The position numbers and the translations under genes are program-made. A DNA stretch of 64,000 nt. It comes from Metallosphaera yellowstonensis MK1. Its GTDB lineage: Archaea; Thermoproteota; Thermoprotei_A; Sulfolobales; Sulfolobaceae. The stretch spans positions 427,322 through 491,321 of the forward strand of contig NZ_JH597768.1 of assembly GCF_000243315.1 (NCBI RefSeq), given 5' to 3'. This document shows, one piece after another, positions 35,145-46,765 of this stretch. Each line of letters starts with the position of its first letter. Positions within the stretch are counted from its first letter, which is position 1. The notes beneath the pieces were generated by a model, which saw only the letters and a list, made by a program, of their open reading frames with translations, was not told the origin of the DNA and ran no database searches.

Positions 35145-36503
35145 ATGGATTACGTGTGTCCGCTGGATTGGAGGTATGGTAGTGAAGAGATGAGAAAGAT
35201 CTTTGAAAGGGAGTCCGTACTGAAGTATAGAATAAGGGTAGAGTTGGCTCTACTTAATACCCTCTCCGAGTTAGGTTATCTCCCTAAGACGGACGTCGAG
35301 CTTGTGAGCAGAGTAGCTTCTAAGGTAACCCCAGAAGAAGTAGATATCTTAGAGGCCAAGTTGGGCCACGACATCATGGCGATGGCCGTGGCAATTGCCG
35401 ACAAGGCTGGTGAGGCAGGCAGGTTCGTTCACTTCGGAGCAACCAGCTACGACATAGTGGACACAGCATATGCCCTCATGCTTAAGGACGCGTTGAGCAT
35501 ATTGAAGAGCAAACTGGTTAACGCATTAGAGGAATTGAAGGACATGGCTTTAAACTACCGAGACATGATAATGGTGGGAAGGACTCACGGGCAACACGCA
35601 CTCCCCATAACTTTTGGATTTAAGGTCGCTAACTACCTGTATGAGCTGAGTCGGTCCCTAGAGAGAATAGTCGAGACCGAGAAGAGGGTAATAAGGGGAA
35701 AGATGAGTGGGGCTGTGGGTACTATGGCTGCTTGGGGAGATAAAGGGATTCTGATAGAAGGCGCTACGCTTAAACAATTGGATCTAGAACCCCACTTCAT
35801 CACTACACAGGTAGCTCCAAGGGACGGCTTCGCGGAGCTGCTTTCTAACCTGGCGATTCTTGGATCTGTGCTAGAGAGGTTTGCCCTTGAAGTTAGAGAA
35901 CTTATGAGGCCAGAAATAATGGAACTAGCTGAAGGAGTAGGAGGTAGGGTAGGGAGTAGTACCATGCCGCAGAAGGAGAACCCAGTTACGTCCGAGAAGA
36001 TCTGCGGCCTCTCGAGGATCCTTAGGGGACTGGTTGTGGCTCAGATGGAAAATATCCCTTTGTGGCACGAGAGGGATTTAACCAACAGCTCTAGCGAGAG
36101 AATAACTATCTCCCATGGTCTTCTGATCATCGATGAGATGCTGGAAAGTTTCTTAGAGCTCTTGAAGGGGTTGAGAGTGTTCCCGGAGAACATGATGAGG
36201 AACCTCAAACTAACTAAAGGTACAATAATGGCAGAGAGTCTTATGGTTAGGCTGACCCTCAAGGGCCTTCCAAGACATAAGGCGCATGAGATAGTAAGTA
36301 AACTATCTAGAGAGGCTTGGAGGTCCGGAAGGGAACTTTATGAGGTGGCCTTAAATGATCCTTCAATCAGATCATCTTTCACCCCTGATGAGTTGAGGAC
36401 AATCCTAGATCCCTCAACGTATCTAGGGATGTACAGGCAGCTCATCGAGAGGACTATTGCGTTTTACGAGAAGGTTAAGGAGAGTTCCGGAGTAACAGTT
36501 TAA
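35145..36503 (+). CDS. purB: Adenylosuccinate lyase
   Basis: About 452 residues from ATG 35145 ([17 protein letters not shown]). Cleaves SAICAR and adenylosuccinate in purine synthesis. Family signature [16 protein letters not shown] is present, as are [16 protein letters not shown] and [12 protein letters not shown] with the catalytic His/Ser region. Upstream frame extension to 35076 lies in the promoter area and overlaps the divergent purP. tRNA-Thr follows. Confidence 0.95.
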   Translation: MDYVCPLDWRYGSEEMRKIFERESVLKYRIRVELALLNTLSELGYLPKTDVELVSRVASKVTPEEVDILEAKLGHDIMAMAVAIADKAGEAGRFVHFGATSYDIVDTAYALMLKDALSILKSKLVNALEELKDMALNYRDMIMVGRTHGQHALPITFGFKVANYLYELSRSLERIVETEKRVIRGKMSGAVGTMAAWGDKGILIEGATLKQLDLEPHFITTQVAPRDGFAELLSNLAILGSVLERFALEVRELMRPEIMELAEGVGGRVGSSTMPQKENPVTSEKICGLSRILRGLVVAQMENIPLWHERDLTNSSSERITISHGLLIIDEMLESFLELLKGLRVFPENMMRNLKLTKGTIMAESLMVRLTLKGLPRHKAHEIVSKLSREAWRSGRELYEVALNDPSIRSSFTPDELRTILDPSTYLGMYRQLIERTIAFYEKVKESSGVTV

Positions 36504-36526
36504 TATGCCTCAAAACCGATTTTTAG

Positions 36527-36613
<87 letters not shown>

Positions 36614-36628
36614 TCACGGTGAACTCGG

Positions 36629-37567
36629 ATGAAAATGAAGGATATTGGGGAACATGAGTTTATTTCTAAAATAGTCTCGAAATATATATCTTCAAACCCT
36701 TATTCTGACGTATATGTTCAGGATAACATAGCCCTCAAAATAGATGGGTTTCCGTTGAAGTATTCGTTTCCTTTCATGGATTCCTACGATTTAGGGTGGA
36801 AGGCTGTAGTGGCTACCCTTAGCGATCTAATATCATTTGGGTCGATACCAGTAACTGTTTTGGTTTCTATTGGCGTGAATCCAGAGATAGAGATATCGGA
36901 AGTGGAAAACATGTTAAAGGGAATAAATGACGCATGCGCCTACTATAACGCCAAATTCGGAGGCGGCGATACCAATTCCGCTAATGGCTCTGGATGGATA
37001 GACGTGTCGGCCTATGGGGTCCTATCATGTAAGGAGAGGCCGGTGCCAGTTCCAGGCGATTTAGTCTATATGACTGGAGAAATAGGATTAACAACAATGG
37101 TCTTCATGGAACTCCTTTATAAGAATGTAGGAGTTCTGCCTAAGGAGTCTGTGGACAGAATACGACATCCCGTCATTCCTAGGCCGTTAATCAAGGCCAA
37201 TGAGGAACTATGCGAAACAGTGTCGGTTTCATCCGATGTGAGCGATGGATTACTAATTACGCTACATAAACTCACGAAATTAACCAACCTCGGAATGGAG
37301 TTATGGAAAATACCGCTCGCTACCGTGGCGGAGGAGTTCATGTCATCTAAAGGCTTGCCTCTCGAAGAATTATTGAGAGTTTCTGGCGAAGAATACGAAA
37401 CAGTCTTCCTTGTGAAGAAAGAAAGCGAGCCTCTCTTCACACACATCATGAAGAAGTGGGGGATACGAGTAACGAAGATAGGTAAGCTCGTAGAATCGCC
37501 TTTAATTCGATTGGGGAATAAGGAAATAGAAGTGCATGGATGGGATAATTTCAAGGGATGGTTTTAA
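36629..37567 (+). CDS. thiL: Thiamine-monophosphate kinase
   Basis: 312 residues. Phosphorylates TMP to thiamine pyrophosphate. N-terminal MKMKDIGEHEFISKIV matches ThiL; further motifs are a DLISFGSIPVTVLVSIG segment, FGGGDTNSANG (metal binding), YMTGEIGLTT and VSSDVSDGLLITLHKL. Start ATG 36629 lies 15 nt after the tRNA. The usual N-terminal aspartate pair appears as MDSYDLGWKAV. Confidence 0.88.
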   Translation: MKMKDIGEHEFISKIVSKYISSNPYSDVYVQDNIALKIDGFPLKYSFPFMDSYDLGWKAVVATLSDLISFGSIPVTVLVSIGVNPEIEISEVENMLKGINDACAYYNAKFGGGDTNSANGSGWIDVSAYGVLSCKERPVPVPGDLVYMTGEIGLTTMVFMELLYKNVGVLPKESVDRIRHPVIPRPLIKANEELCETVSVSSDVSDGLLITLHKLTKLTNLGMELWKIPLATVAEEFMSSKGLPLEELLRVSGEEYETVFLVKKESEPLFTHIMKKWGIRVTKIGKLVESPLIRLGNKEIEVHGWDNFKGWF

Positions 37568-37635
37568 CCATCTAAACCACTTATAGAGTGAATATACTTA
37601 TATACATTTCACGGTAGAAGTGTAGAAGAGAAATC
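37568..37635 (+). promoter_or_regulatory. Promoter of tetraether lipid synthase gene
   Basis: ACTTATATACATTTC at about 37595-37609 is TATA-like and lies about 30-40 nt upstream of the ATG at 37636, with GAAGAGAA just before the start. Confidence 0.5.
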
Positions 37636-39381
37636 ATGGCTCAAGCTGAAACTGAGGCTAACAGAGGGTTCAGGTTATTGCCTGCACCTTCAAAATTCGA
37701 GGATGGAGTTGTAAAGTTTGGCGATAGGGACATTAAGATTGGTGGGCCTCTCCCCAAACTCGCCAGTGACGAAAAGCTAATTAGGGTAACTCACTCGTTG
37801 TGTCCAGCCTGTTATAGGCTCCTCCCAGCTACTATTTTCGAAAAGAACGAAAAAATGTACATCAGGAAAATTTGTCCCGAACATGGTGAGTTCGAAGATC
37901 TATATTACGGAGACGTAGGAATGTACTATAAGTTCGATTACTGGGAATATGAGGGAAAGGGGCCTAAGGTACCATACGTTGATCTCAAGTCTCCATGTCC
38001 TTATAACTGCGGACTTTGCCCGATGCACCATCAGCATTCCGCTTTAGTGAACTTGGTCATCACCAATAGGTGTGACCTTTCGTGTTGGTATTGTTTCTTC
38101 TATGCAGAGAAGGCTGGATACGTCTTTGAACCCACGCTGGAACAGATAAAATTCATGGTAGATCAATTGAAGAGGCAAGACACTACTCTAGTTATCCAAG
38201 TCACTGGAGGGGAGCCGACCCTAAGGGAGGACATCATTGAGATCATAAGGCTACTTAGAGAGACGGGAGTTAAGCACATTCAGCTCAACAGTTGGGGGGG
38301 AACGTTTGCGAAGATGTATATGGCAGACCCTGACAAGGCAATAAGGTACGCCATAGCCCTAAGGGAAGCCGGAGTAAACACGGTATACATGAGCTTCGAC
38401 GGTACGACAAGAAAGACCAATCCTAAGAATCATTGGGAAGTCCCCTATACGTTTGAGGTATTTAGGAGAGCCGGGATCACGAGCGTGGTATTGGTACCTA
38501 CAGTGATAAAGACCGTTAATGATCATGATCTAGGTAACATCGTCAAATTTGCAGCTCGGAATATGGACATAGTGAGGGCGATAAACTTCCAGCCCGTGAG
38601 CTTAACTGGAATGATGAAGAGAAACATGAGAGCTAAGTTTAGGATTACGATACCTGAGGTGTTAAAGAACGTAGAGGATCAGACTGACGGAGAGATAACG
38701 AGGGACAGTTGGTATCCTATAGGTACATCAGTGGTGTTCTCAAGACTTGTGGAAGCCCTGACGGGTAAGGAGCAGTTCGAGATGGCCAACCACCCAAGTT
38801 GCGGTGCCGGAACCTACGTTTACGTTGAGTGGAGAGAAGGTCAGCCACACTTTATACCCATATCTAAATTCATTGATCTGGAGGGTCTGCTCGAATACTT
38901 CAAGGAGAAGTCTGAAGAGCTAAAGGAGGGAGCTAACAAGTACTGGGTCGGCGCGAAGATACTCTATAACATAAGGAAGTTCATAGACAAGGAGAAGGGA
39001 CCAAAGGACTTCGATGTGTTTAAAATGCTATACAGCGTAGTCATGAACCACAACTACGAGGCGTTGGGAGAGTGGCATTACAGGACGTTGTTCTTGGGAA
39101 CTATGCACTTCATGGATCTCTATAACTACGATATCCACAGAGTAATGCGCTGCGACATCCACTACGTCGTTCCTGACGGGAGAGTGATACCGTTCTGCAC
39201 CTATAACGTTCTTAATGATTTATACAGGGATAAGGTTCTAAAGGAGTACCAGATACCCTTAGATGACTGGATAAAGAAGCACGGAGAGAACAGCCTTGGA
39301 GACGCCATGAAGTACCGAAGAGTAGCAAGTACACTAGAAAAGGGAGAGATATACAAGACCACCTACGCTGGGTTTGAATAG
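37636..39381 (+). CDS. tes: Tetraether lipid synthase (radical SAM)
   Basis: 581 residues. The radical SAM cluster motif CDLSCWYC is at 146-153; further cysteine sets are SLCPACY (56, 59) with C80, and CPYNCGLCP (121-128). Tes joins two archaeol phosphate chains into the membrane-spanning GDGT tetraether by C-C coupling. No B12-binding domain is present, which argues against the GDGT ring synthases GrsA/GrsB. Other Cys near the C-terminus ([15 protein letters not shown]) may bind the extra cluster. Acts after GGGP synthase, encoded at 13.7 kb. Confidence 0.85.
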   Translation: MAQAETEANRGFRLLPAPSKFEDGVVKFGDRDIKIGGPLPKLASDEKLIRVTHSLCPACYRLLPATIFEKNEKMYIRKICPEHGEFEDLYYGDVGMYYKFDYWEYEGKGPKVPYVDLKSPCPYNCGLCPMHHQHSALVNLVITNRCDLSCWYCFFYAEKAGYVFEPTLEQIKFMVDQLKRQDTTLVIQVTGGEPTLREDIIEIIRLLRETGVKHIQLNSWGGTFAKMYMADPDKAIRYAIALREAGVNTVYMSFDGTTRKTNPKNHWEVPYTFEVFRRAGITSVVLVPTVIKTVNDHDLGNIVKFAARNMDIVRAINFQPVSLTGMMKRNMRAKFRITIPEVLKNVEDQTDGEITRDSWYPIGTSVVFSRLVEALTGKEQFEMANHPSCGAGTYVYVEWREGQPHFIPISKFIDLEGLLEYFKEKSEELKEGANKYWVGAKILYNIRKFIDKEKGPKDFDVFKMLYSVVMNHNYEALGEWHYRTLFLGTMHFMDLYNYDIHRVMRCDIHYVVPDGRVIPFCTYNVLNDLYRDKVLKEYQIPLDDWIKKHGENSLGDAMKYRRVASTLEKGEIYKTTYAGFE

Positions 39382-39404
39382 ATACGATAAGTTTAACCTT
39401 TAAT

Positions 39405-40028
39405 TTATTTAATTTTGTACTTTAATATTATTTCTTTTCCGCATTGGCAAAAGTATGAGTTCTCGAGAACAAGCCTCGGTGCATCCTTACCTGGGAAGCC
39501 CTCGCCTTGAAAGACGTTAACTCCTTCTCCAAATATCGTGGGTGATATTGTGAGCCTGAGTTCATCTACGCAACCTTCCCTCAGTAGAGCCCAATTTAGC
39601 TTGCCTCCACCCTCAACCATTACCTTCCTTACATTAAAGTGTTCTCCAAGATCCGTTATGATATCGCAAACTGTTCCGAATCTCCTCACGATAACTCCCC
39701 GACTAATGAACTCCCTAAGTTGAGGACTATCAGCTTTGGTGTAAAGAATAGTCGTGGGAGGCGTTTGAAAAACTCTATAGGAAGGATCTAAGTTTCCAGA
39801 CTCACTTACAATTACCCTTACAGGATCCTTTCCTTTGAAGTACTTTAATTTAAGGGATGGATTATCCACCCTTACGGTGTTTGCCCCGACCATTACAGCG
39901 TCGACCTCTGATCTCAGCACATGTTGTCTTATTTTGTCGTATGGGCAACTTAATTCACTGAACCCGTCCCTTGAGGCGAGTCTACCGTCAATACTCATTG
40001 TGCTGGAGATTATGACGAATGGCCTCAT
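39405..40028 (-). CDS. arfC: Riboflavin-pathway reductase (RibD C-terminal domain family)
   Basis: 207 residues. Reduces the ribosyl group of the pyrimidine intermediate with NADPH in archaeal riboflavin and F420 synthesis. Motifs: [48 protein letters not shown] and ISPTIFGEG. Its ATG overlaps the stop of the Cys-rich micro-ORF upstream (ATGA), so translation is probably coupled. Confidence 0.9.
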   Translation of the reverse strand: MRPFVIISSTMSIDGRLASRDGFSELSCPYDKIRQHVLRSEVDAVMVGANTVRVDNPSLKLKYFKGKDPVRVIVSESGNLDPSYRVFQTPPTTILYTKADSPQLREFISRGVIVRRFGTVCDIITDLGEHFNVRKVMVEGGGKLNWALLREGCVDELRLTISPTIFGEGVNVFQGEGFPGKDAPRLVLENSYFCQCGKEIILKYKIK

Positions 40029-40195
40029 ACTAGGGATTTGACGGTTCTTAGACTATAAAACCAAACCCTCAAATCACACCTATCTCTGATTTCGCACTCT
40101 ACACAACAATTGTAGCAAATATCGATCCCCTTTATTCTACAAGACTTGAGAACTTTAGGTCTATTACACACTCCACAATACTCCTCGTATACCAT
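40025..40195 (-). CDS. Cysteine-rich 56-residue micro-protein
   Basis: ATG 40195 to TGA 40025 on the minus strand. Starts [16 protein letters not shown] and has eight cysteines (positions 7, 10, 19, 27, 30, 31, 34, 40), including CGVC, CYNCC and CVEC, so it could bind zinc or an iron-sulfur cluster. It fills the gap between the MBL-fold gene (1 nt after its stop) and arfC (4-nt overlap), which is strong support for translation. I do not recognise the family. Confidence 0.65.
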   Translation of the reverse strand: MVYEEYCGVCNRPKVLKSCRIKGIDICYNCCVECEIRDRCDLRVWFYSLRTVKSLV

Positions 40196-40196
40196 A

Positions 40197-40721
40197 CTAG
40201 ACACGCACGTAGTCGTATAGGCCTAACACATATTTAATCTTTGGAGATATTGGCCTCAACTTTGATGCCCCAACGAAGAGGTTTTCGCCAAACTTAACGA
40301 GAATGGAACCTGGGGTAGGAGAACCACTCCTGATGATCTCCACATCTCCTATCCTCATTTGATTATCTCTTATAACTAAAGAAATACGCGAAGGTTTATA
40401 CTTCGTATTCCCGCAGTTACCGTGTCTGACCCCAACTGAATCTAGTTCGTGCACTACAACTTTTACTCCCAAAACTTCTGAAATAAAAGAAGTACCGGCA
40501 GCAGCGTCCCTTAAACAGCTGGTCAATATGAGGTAGTCAACCCTGCTCTCCCCACGAGAGATCTCCAAAACGTTTCTGATCACGTTTACGGGATCCTCGA
40601 TCCCCCCAGTATCTATGAGGATAATCGCCGAATCGGTCTGAAGAAGATAAGCGTTAGACTCGTTTCCTTGCTCCCTAGAGCCTACAAGATAAACGTTCCT
40701 TCCCAGCTTAGCTACGCTCAA
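40197..40721 (-). CDS. MBL-fold protein lacking the HxHxDH metal motif
   Basis: 174 residues. The N-terminus (NAYLLQTDSAIILIDTGG) and spacing of strands match a metallo-beta-lactamase fold, but where HxHxDH is expected the sequence reads LTSCLRDAAAG, and later metal ligands are also unclear. It is probably not a normal zinc hydrolase. Overlaps the phosphoribosyltransferase-like regulator upstream by 4 nt, suggesting an operon down to arfC. Confidence 0.65.
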   Translation of the reverse strand: MSVAKLGRNVYLVGSREQGNESNAYLLQTDSAIILIDTGGIEDPVNVIRNVLEISRGESRVDYLILTSCLRDAAAGTSFISEVLGVKVVVHELDSVGVRHGNCGNTKYKPSRISLVIRDNQMRIGDVEIIRSGSPTPGSILVKFGENLFVGASKLRPISPKIKYVLGLYDYVRV

Positions 40722-41425
40722 ATCTTAAACATGACCTCCGTAGCGTAATTGGTCAGATCTCTAATTGAAGACTCTTGGGCCACGATAAGGAGGATTCCAG
40801 CAACAGTACCTCCCCCCTTCGATATCAAACTTATGGAGGACCTAATGGTTTTCCCAGTTTTCATCACGTCGTCAACAATTAGTATTCTATCGTCTTTTGA
40901 AACAAAATTCTTCCTCACGTATACGTTAGTTACTACACTATCTGCCTCCTTCATGCTCTCTTCTAAGTACTCCAGATATATGGAGTCCTTATGTTTCTTG
41001 GCAACGAGGAGAGGCTTGCCCAGGATCATTGATGCCATAGTGGCGAAGGGAACCCCGTTTGTGGCTATGCTGAACACTTTGTCCACTCTGCCGAACTTGG
41101 AAAGTATAGGCTCCATGGCGAGCCTCAATAGGCTCGGATAGTGGAGAAGCTCAGAGGTGTCTATGAAAGAGTCTGGATATATCTTTATTTTGTCCTTGAA
41201 GAATTTCTGGAGAAAATCTCTGTTCGTGGTCCAGCTTAGCAGCTCTCTGGCTTGCTGCTCACTTGGCACCGTTGTTCCGTTTACGTACCTACATAATAGA
41301 CTCTCCTGAAGACCGAAGATTCTTGAAAGCTCTTTGTAAGTATAAGTCCTTTTCAGTTCCCTCAGTATATCTATCGCTAGCAGCCTTTCTCTCATCTCCC
41401 TATCTTTGCTTGTATTTTGCATCAA
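40718..41425 (-). CDS. HTH-phosphoribosyltransferase regulator (GfcR-like)
   Basis: 235 residues. N-terminal HTH (YTYKELSRIFGLQESLLCRYVNGTTVPSEQQARELL) fused to a type I PRTase domain with the PRPP loop ILIVDDVMKTGKT near residue 185. Such fusions act as archaeal transcription regulators that sense PRPP or nucleotides, like the GfcR family. Targets may include the operon it heads. ATG 41425 or 41422 may be used. Confidence 0.75.
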   Translation of the reverse strand: MMQNTSKDREMRERLLAIDILRELKRTYTYKELSRIFGLQESLLCRYVNGTTVPSEQQARELLSWTTNRDFLQKFFKDKIKIYPDSFIDTSELLHYPSLLRLAMEPILSKFGRVDKVFSIATNGVPFATMASMILGKPLLVAKKHKDSIYLEYLEESMKEADSVVTNVYVRKNFVSKDDRILIVDDVMKTGKTIRSSISLISKGGGTVAGILLIVAQESSIRDLTNYATEVMFKI

Positions 41426-41455
41426 CGATATATCACCCTCCGCATAACATGCTAA

Positions 41456-41508
41456 AGGATGATTGGGATTTTAAGTGCTGAGAAAGTGATGATAAACCCA
41501 CGCCCTGA
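41456..41508 (+). ncRNA. Candidate C/D-box sRNA
   Basis: Box C AGGATGA (41456-41462, one mismatch to RUGAUGA), D' CTGA (41478-41481), C' GTGATGA (41486-41492) and D CTGA (41505-41508) occur in order and spacing. The two guide segments are TTGGGATTTTAAGTG before D' and TAAACCCACGCC before D; the nucleotide paired five upstream of each box would be 2'-O-methylated on rRNA or tRNA. It fits exactly between the gatB stop and the start of the upstream regulator, on the opposite strand. Target sites were not identified. Confidence 0.6.
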
Positions 41509-42942
41509 CTATACACCAAGCTTTCTCCTTATCAATTCATTTACGAGTTTAGGATCGGCCCTCTTGCCAGTCTTCCTCATCACCTTGCCTACAATGTAGT
41601 TAGCCACCTTAGGGTCTTTCTTAACTTTCGTGACTAGCTCGGGCTCTTCTGTGATAACTTCCTCAATTATAGTCTCTATCAGCTTCTCATCGGATACTCT
41701 GGTTAATCCTAACTCATCTACTATCTCCCTAGGCATCTTCCCCTCAAGGATAATCGTGGGCAGAATTTCCTTTGCTATTTTTATCGTAATAACGCCTGAG
41801 TCTAACAACTGCATCAGTTGTACTATATGTTTTGGAGTAGCCTTGGAGTCGCTAAGTTTCATGTTCCTATCGTTTATCCATCTGAGATAGTCGTTAATGA
41901 GAAGGTTCGAGAGTCTCTCGTAATCCTTCACTTCAGCGGAAGCGGCCTCAAAAAGATCTGCTAATGCCTTATCCATGACGAGCACAGTGGCATTATATTT
42001 GGAAATACCATACTGTTTTGACAATCTTTCAATTCTTGAGTCAGGTAATTCTGGAAGAGTTTCCTTCACTCTTTCAATATACTCCTTCGTTATCGGAAGA
42101 GGAGGTAGATCTGGATCTGGGAAGTATCTATAATCCTCGTCCGTTTCTTTGACTCTCGAAGATACAGTAACTTTCCTGTCCGAATCCCAATGTCTAGTCT
42201 CTCTCTGAACCTTAAGACCCTGGAGTATTGCTGCTCTTTGTCTAGCAGACTCGTATTCTATTACGTCCTTCACATCGCTAGGCGACCCTACATTTTTAAC
42301 TTCTACTCTCTCCCCACCAGTGACTGAGATGTTCACATCAGCCCTCATGGACCCCTCTATGCTACAGTCACAGACATCAAGGTGTTCCAGGATGGACTTT
42401 AATTTATCAAGGAAAGATTTAGCCTCCTTGGCATCCTCTATGTCGGGTTCAGTTACGATCTCCAACATTCCTATCCCAGATCTATTATAGTCTAGGAGAG
42501 TGTAGGGACTAGTCAAGATAGAGCCAGTAGGATAGACGCTCTTGGCAGGATCTTCCTCGATATTTATTCTCCTTATCCTAATCTTTTTCTCTCCTAACCA
42601 CACTGCCCCGTTCTTAGCTATAGCTGCAGTTCCAGGGCCGTCATATTGCGATATTTGATAATTCTTGGCCATATCTGGATAAAAATAATGCTTCCTAGAG
42701 AACATTAATGAAGGTGCTATATCACATCCTAATGCTAAAGCAACCATAATCGCCTTCCTGAGGGCCTCCTCATTTAGGACTGGAATCGCCCCAGGCAAAC
42801 CCAGGCATACTGGACACACATCAGAATTTGGGTCAAGATTTACATAGTTAGACGGGCAGGAACAAAACAGTTTAGTCTTAAGCGAGGTTATATGAACATG
42901 TACCTCGAGGCCAACCTTTATTTTAAGTTCCGAGCTCATCAT
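41509..42942 (-). CDS. gatB: Asp/Glu-tRNA amidotransferase subunit B
   Basis: 477 residues. Kinase-amidotransferase that helps make Asn-tRNA or Gln-tRNA from misacylated precursors. Segments VGLEVHVHITSLKTKLFCSC, YPDMAKNYQISQYD, RINIEEDPAKS, DYNRSGIGMLEIVTEPD and the YFPDPDLPPL loop are present; the C-terminal tail (YqeY-like) carries VANYIVGKVMRKTG. Its GatA/GatC partners are not in the window. Lies 3 nt from cdd. Confidence 0.95.
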   Translation of the reverse strand: MMSSELKIKVGLEVHVHITSLKTKLFCSCPSNYVNLDPNSDVCPVCLGLPGAIPVLNEEALRKAIMVALALGCDIAPSLMFSRKHYFYPDMAKNYQISQYDGPGTAAIAKNGAVWLGEKKIRIRRINIEEDPAKSVYPTGSILTSPYTLLDYNRSGIGMLEIVTEPDIEDAKEAKSFLDKLKSILEHLDVCDCSIEGSMRADVNISVTGGERVEVKNVGSPSDVKDVIEYESARQRAAILQGLKVQRETRHWDSDRKVTVSSRVKETDEDYRYFPDPDLPPLPITKEYIERVKETLPELPDSRIERLSKQYGISKYNATVLVMDKALADLFEAASAEVKDYERLSNLLINDYLRWINDRNMKLSDSKATPKHIVQLMQLLDSGVITIKIAKEILPTIILEGKMPREIVDELGLTRVSDEKLIETIIEEVITEEPELVTKVKKDPKVANYIVGKVMRKTGKRADPKLVNELIRRKLGV

Positions 42943-42945
42943 AGA

Positions 42946-44213
<1,268 letters not shown>

Positions 44214-44284
44214 TATTCCTAACCTCTAATAAGGTAATAGCAATTCACTTATATACTTCACTCAGAGTGTTAAGATGAGTTCAT

Positions 44285-44470
44285 ATGGTTTCGTCGCATA
44301 GGTGCAGCTTTTGTGGCACAGAGATACCGCCAGGAACTGGTATGATGTACGTTAAAAATGACGGGACTATTTTATGGTTCTGTTCAAGTAAGTGCAGAAA
44401 ATATATGCTAATTCAAAGAAAGGACGCTAAAAGGCTCAAGTGGACAGAGGCTTACTCGAGGGTTAGATGA
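44285..44470 (+). CDS. rpl24e: 50S ribosomal protein L24e
   Basis: 61 residues, eL24. Zinc-finger cysteines CSFCG and CSSKCRKY, then [15 protein letters not shown], are typical. Start ATG 44285. The stop overlaps the ndk start by 4 nt, coupling the two. TATA-like TTATATAC upstream at about 44249. Confidence 0.94.
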   Translation: MVSSHRCSFCGTEIPPGTGMMYVKNDGTILWFCSSKCRKYMLIQRKDAKRLKWTEAYSRVR

Positions 44471-44895
44471 TGTCTCTGCAAAAGACGTTCGTTATGATCA
44501 AGCCAGACGGAGTGAAGAGAAAGCTGGTGGGTGAAATAATAGGCAGAATAGAAAGAAAGGGCTTGGACATAATTGCCATGAAATTGGTGAAGATGTCTAA
44601 GGAGGCTGCAGAAAAGCTCTACGAGGAACACAAAGGGAAATCGTTCTATCAAGACCTAGTGAGTTATATCACTTCAGGACCGGTTCTCTGCATGGTTGTA
44701 GCTGGAGACGAGGCTGTAGCAGTGATGAGGAAAATGATCGGTGCTACTGATCCTAAGGAAGCATCTCCAGGAACCATAAGGGGAGACCTAGCTTTGTCTA
44801 AAGGAGAGAACGTAATCCACGCTTCAGACTCAGAAGAGAAGGCAAAAAAGGAGATGTCGATATTCTTTTCCGATAGCGAGATCATAGCTGGATAG
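44467..44895 (+). CDS. ndk: Nucleoside diphosphate kinase
   Basis: 142 residues. Balances NTP pools by phosphate transfer through an active-site histidine, seen in NVIHASDS near residue 118. N-terminal [23 protein letters not shown] and [17 protein letters not shown] are diagnostic. ATG 44467 or 44470. Converges on infB with a 14-nt overlap. Confidence 0.96.
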   Translation: MMSLQKTFVMIKPDGVKRKLVGEIIGRIERKGLDIIAMKLVKMSKEAAEKLYEEHKGKSFYQDLVSYITSGPVLCMVVAGDEAVAVMRKMIGATDPKEASPGTIRGDLALSKGENVIHASDSEEKAKKEMSIFFSDSEIIAG

Positions 44896-46678
44896 TCGCA
44901 CCGTAGAGCGGATTCTCCGTTCTCTTTATCTTTATTATTTCCTTTACGACCTGAAGCATATCGTCAGTTACGACTTCCCTGAAGTTCGTGAACAACGTCT
45001 CTAGGTCGTCGGCAGGTATGTCGGTGTAGAGTACCTCTCCCTCCTGGATATGTCTTCCGACCATAATGTTCCCCCTTATAGACAACGCTACTTCCATTCC
45101 CGCGGTGGCTTTATCTACGTTCTTCTTGTTGTCCTGGATACCTAAGACCTCACCTATTCTCTTCCCGTCTTCCTTCATTAATGGATATTTAGGCCTTATT
45201 ATTCCACCTAAGACCTGAACCCCTACTATGACTGGATCACTCCTTCTAAATACATAGCCAGGAAGCAACTTTATCTTCCCCGGTAAGATCAACGAGTCTA
45301 AGGTTCTCCTCTTCTTCCTCTCTCTAACTTCGGTTAGGTAGCGTTGAACTTCGTCTATCAATTGATATATAATATCACTATATATTATTTTAACTTTAGA
45401 AACGTCCAGCCCAGGCAAGACCTTGACTCTAAAAGCTGCAATCAAATTAAGCTCCTCGCTCTCCTTTCCTGAAAGTTCTGCCTCCATCACGTCCCTTTTA
45501 CTTATAGGCCCTATATCCGCCACCCTCACAGGGATTCCCAATCTTTCAAATGCTGCCACAAGCGACTCAAGAGATCCTAAGCTGTCTGCCTTCACAACTA
45601 TTCCTGAAATATTTTTTGAGAATCTAACTTGTGACATCTCCTCCTCAATGCTCTTTTTAAATTCCTCGATTTTTTCAAAAGAGTCCACAGAATATAGTGG
45701 AGATCCAGCCAGGGCCTCCTCCAAACCAGGTGCAGAGATCTTCACTCCTGCTGCAGCAACAACTTCATCGATACTTCTGAAGCCACTCTTCGCAATACGC
45801 ATGTCTTGTAGTGGTGCAGGAACGAAGATGTTTCTGACCTTAGTTGTAATAACACCATTAATTCCCCCCAGGAGTATGGTATCATTTCTCTTCAAGATAC
45901 CATCATAGATGATCACATCAATAGTGTGACCTAAGCCCTGTTCTTCTTTTACCTCAAGAACTACTCCTTTGGCAGGTCCTTCTGCCACTCTAAGCCTGGT
46001 CTTCATGTAGTGTTGGGTGAGTCCAGCCAAAAGTGCCAGGAGTTCAGGGATTCCTTCTCCTGTTTTTCCAGACACTGGTACAATCGTAACGTATTTAGTG
46101 AAGTCTCTCACTCGATCGAATCTTTCTGAATTAAAGCCTAACTCAGCAAGCTGAAGAACTAGTTTGTAAACGTAATTGTCAATACTTTTTTGAGTTGCAG
46201 CTGCCTGTTTCTTAAGTGAATAAGTGAAAGGCTCGTTCTCGTAAGGTTTCCACCCAGGTATCTTGTCTATCTTGTTTGCTGCCACTATGAACGGAACCTT
46301 CTTTTCTTTCAATATCTGTATTGACTCTATAGTTTGTTTCTGTATACCCTCAGTAATGTCCACTACGAGTATGGCGATATCCGCAACACTTCCCCCCCTC
46401 TTTCTGAGGTTAGAAAAGAGTTCGTGACCAGGGGTATCTATGAACAACAGACCAGGTATCTCTAATTTGACTGGAATGACGTTTTTAAGCGGTTCAGCTA
46501 ACTTCTCTATAACAGAACTTGGAACGAAACTCGCACCTACCTCTTGAGTCATTTCTCCTGGCTCCTTCTTCACAATAGCAGTTCCTCGAATTTTGTCCAA
46601 TAAAGTAGTCTTTCCGTGATCTACGTGACCCAAGACTACCACTATTGGTTGCCTCAGTTTCAATGTGGATTGAACCAA
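44882..46678 (-). CDS. infB: Translation initiation factor aIF5B (IF-2)
   Basis: 598 residues. GTPase that promotes subunit joining. G1 [10 protein letters not shown] near residue 16, switch [11 protein letters not shown]3 DTPGHELF, G4 NKID, then beta-barrel domains and the C-terminal IF2 domain. Archaeal length, without the bacterial N-terminal extension. The ATG at 46678 is as in homologues. Shares a short divergent promoter region with the malic enzyme gene. Confidence 0.97.
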   Translation of the reverse strand: MVQSTLKLRQPIVVVLGHVDHGKTTLLDKIRGTAIVKKEPGEMTQEVGASFVPSSVIEKLAEPLKNVIPVKLEIPGLLFIDTPGHELFSNLRKRGGSVADIAILVVDITEGIQKQTIESIQILKEKKVPFIVAANKIDKIPGWKPYENEPFTYSLKKQAAATQKSIDNYVYKLVLQLAELGFNSERFDRVRDFTKYVTIVPVSGKTGEGIPELLALLAGLTQHYMKTRLRVAEGPAKGVVLEVKEEQGLGHTIDVIIYDGILKRNDTILLGGINGVITTKVRNIFVPAPLQDMRIAKSGFRSIDEVVAAAGVKISAPGLEEALAGSPLYSVDSFEKIEEFKKSIEEEMSQVRFSKNISGIVVKADSLGSLESLVAAFERLGIPVRVADIGPISKRDVMEAELSGKESEELNLIAAFRVKVLPGLDVSKVKIIYSDIIYQLIDEVQRYLTEVRERKKRRTLDSLILPGKIKLLPGYVFRRSDPVIVGVQVLGGIIRPKYPLMKEDGKRIGEVLGIQDNKKNVDKATAGMEVALSIRGNIMVGRHIQEGEVLYTDIPADDLETLFTNFREVVTDDMLQVVKEIIKIKRTENPLYGATIQL

Positions 46679-46765
46679 GCCAGAACACCCAGAATTATTG
46701 ACCGATTGTTTATTTCATTGAAGTTAATCCTTATATATTTTATAAGCTAAGTTGGATTCCCTAGA

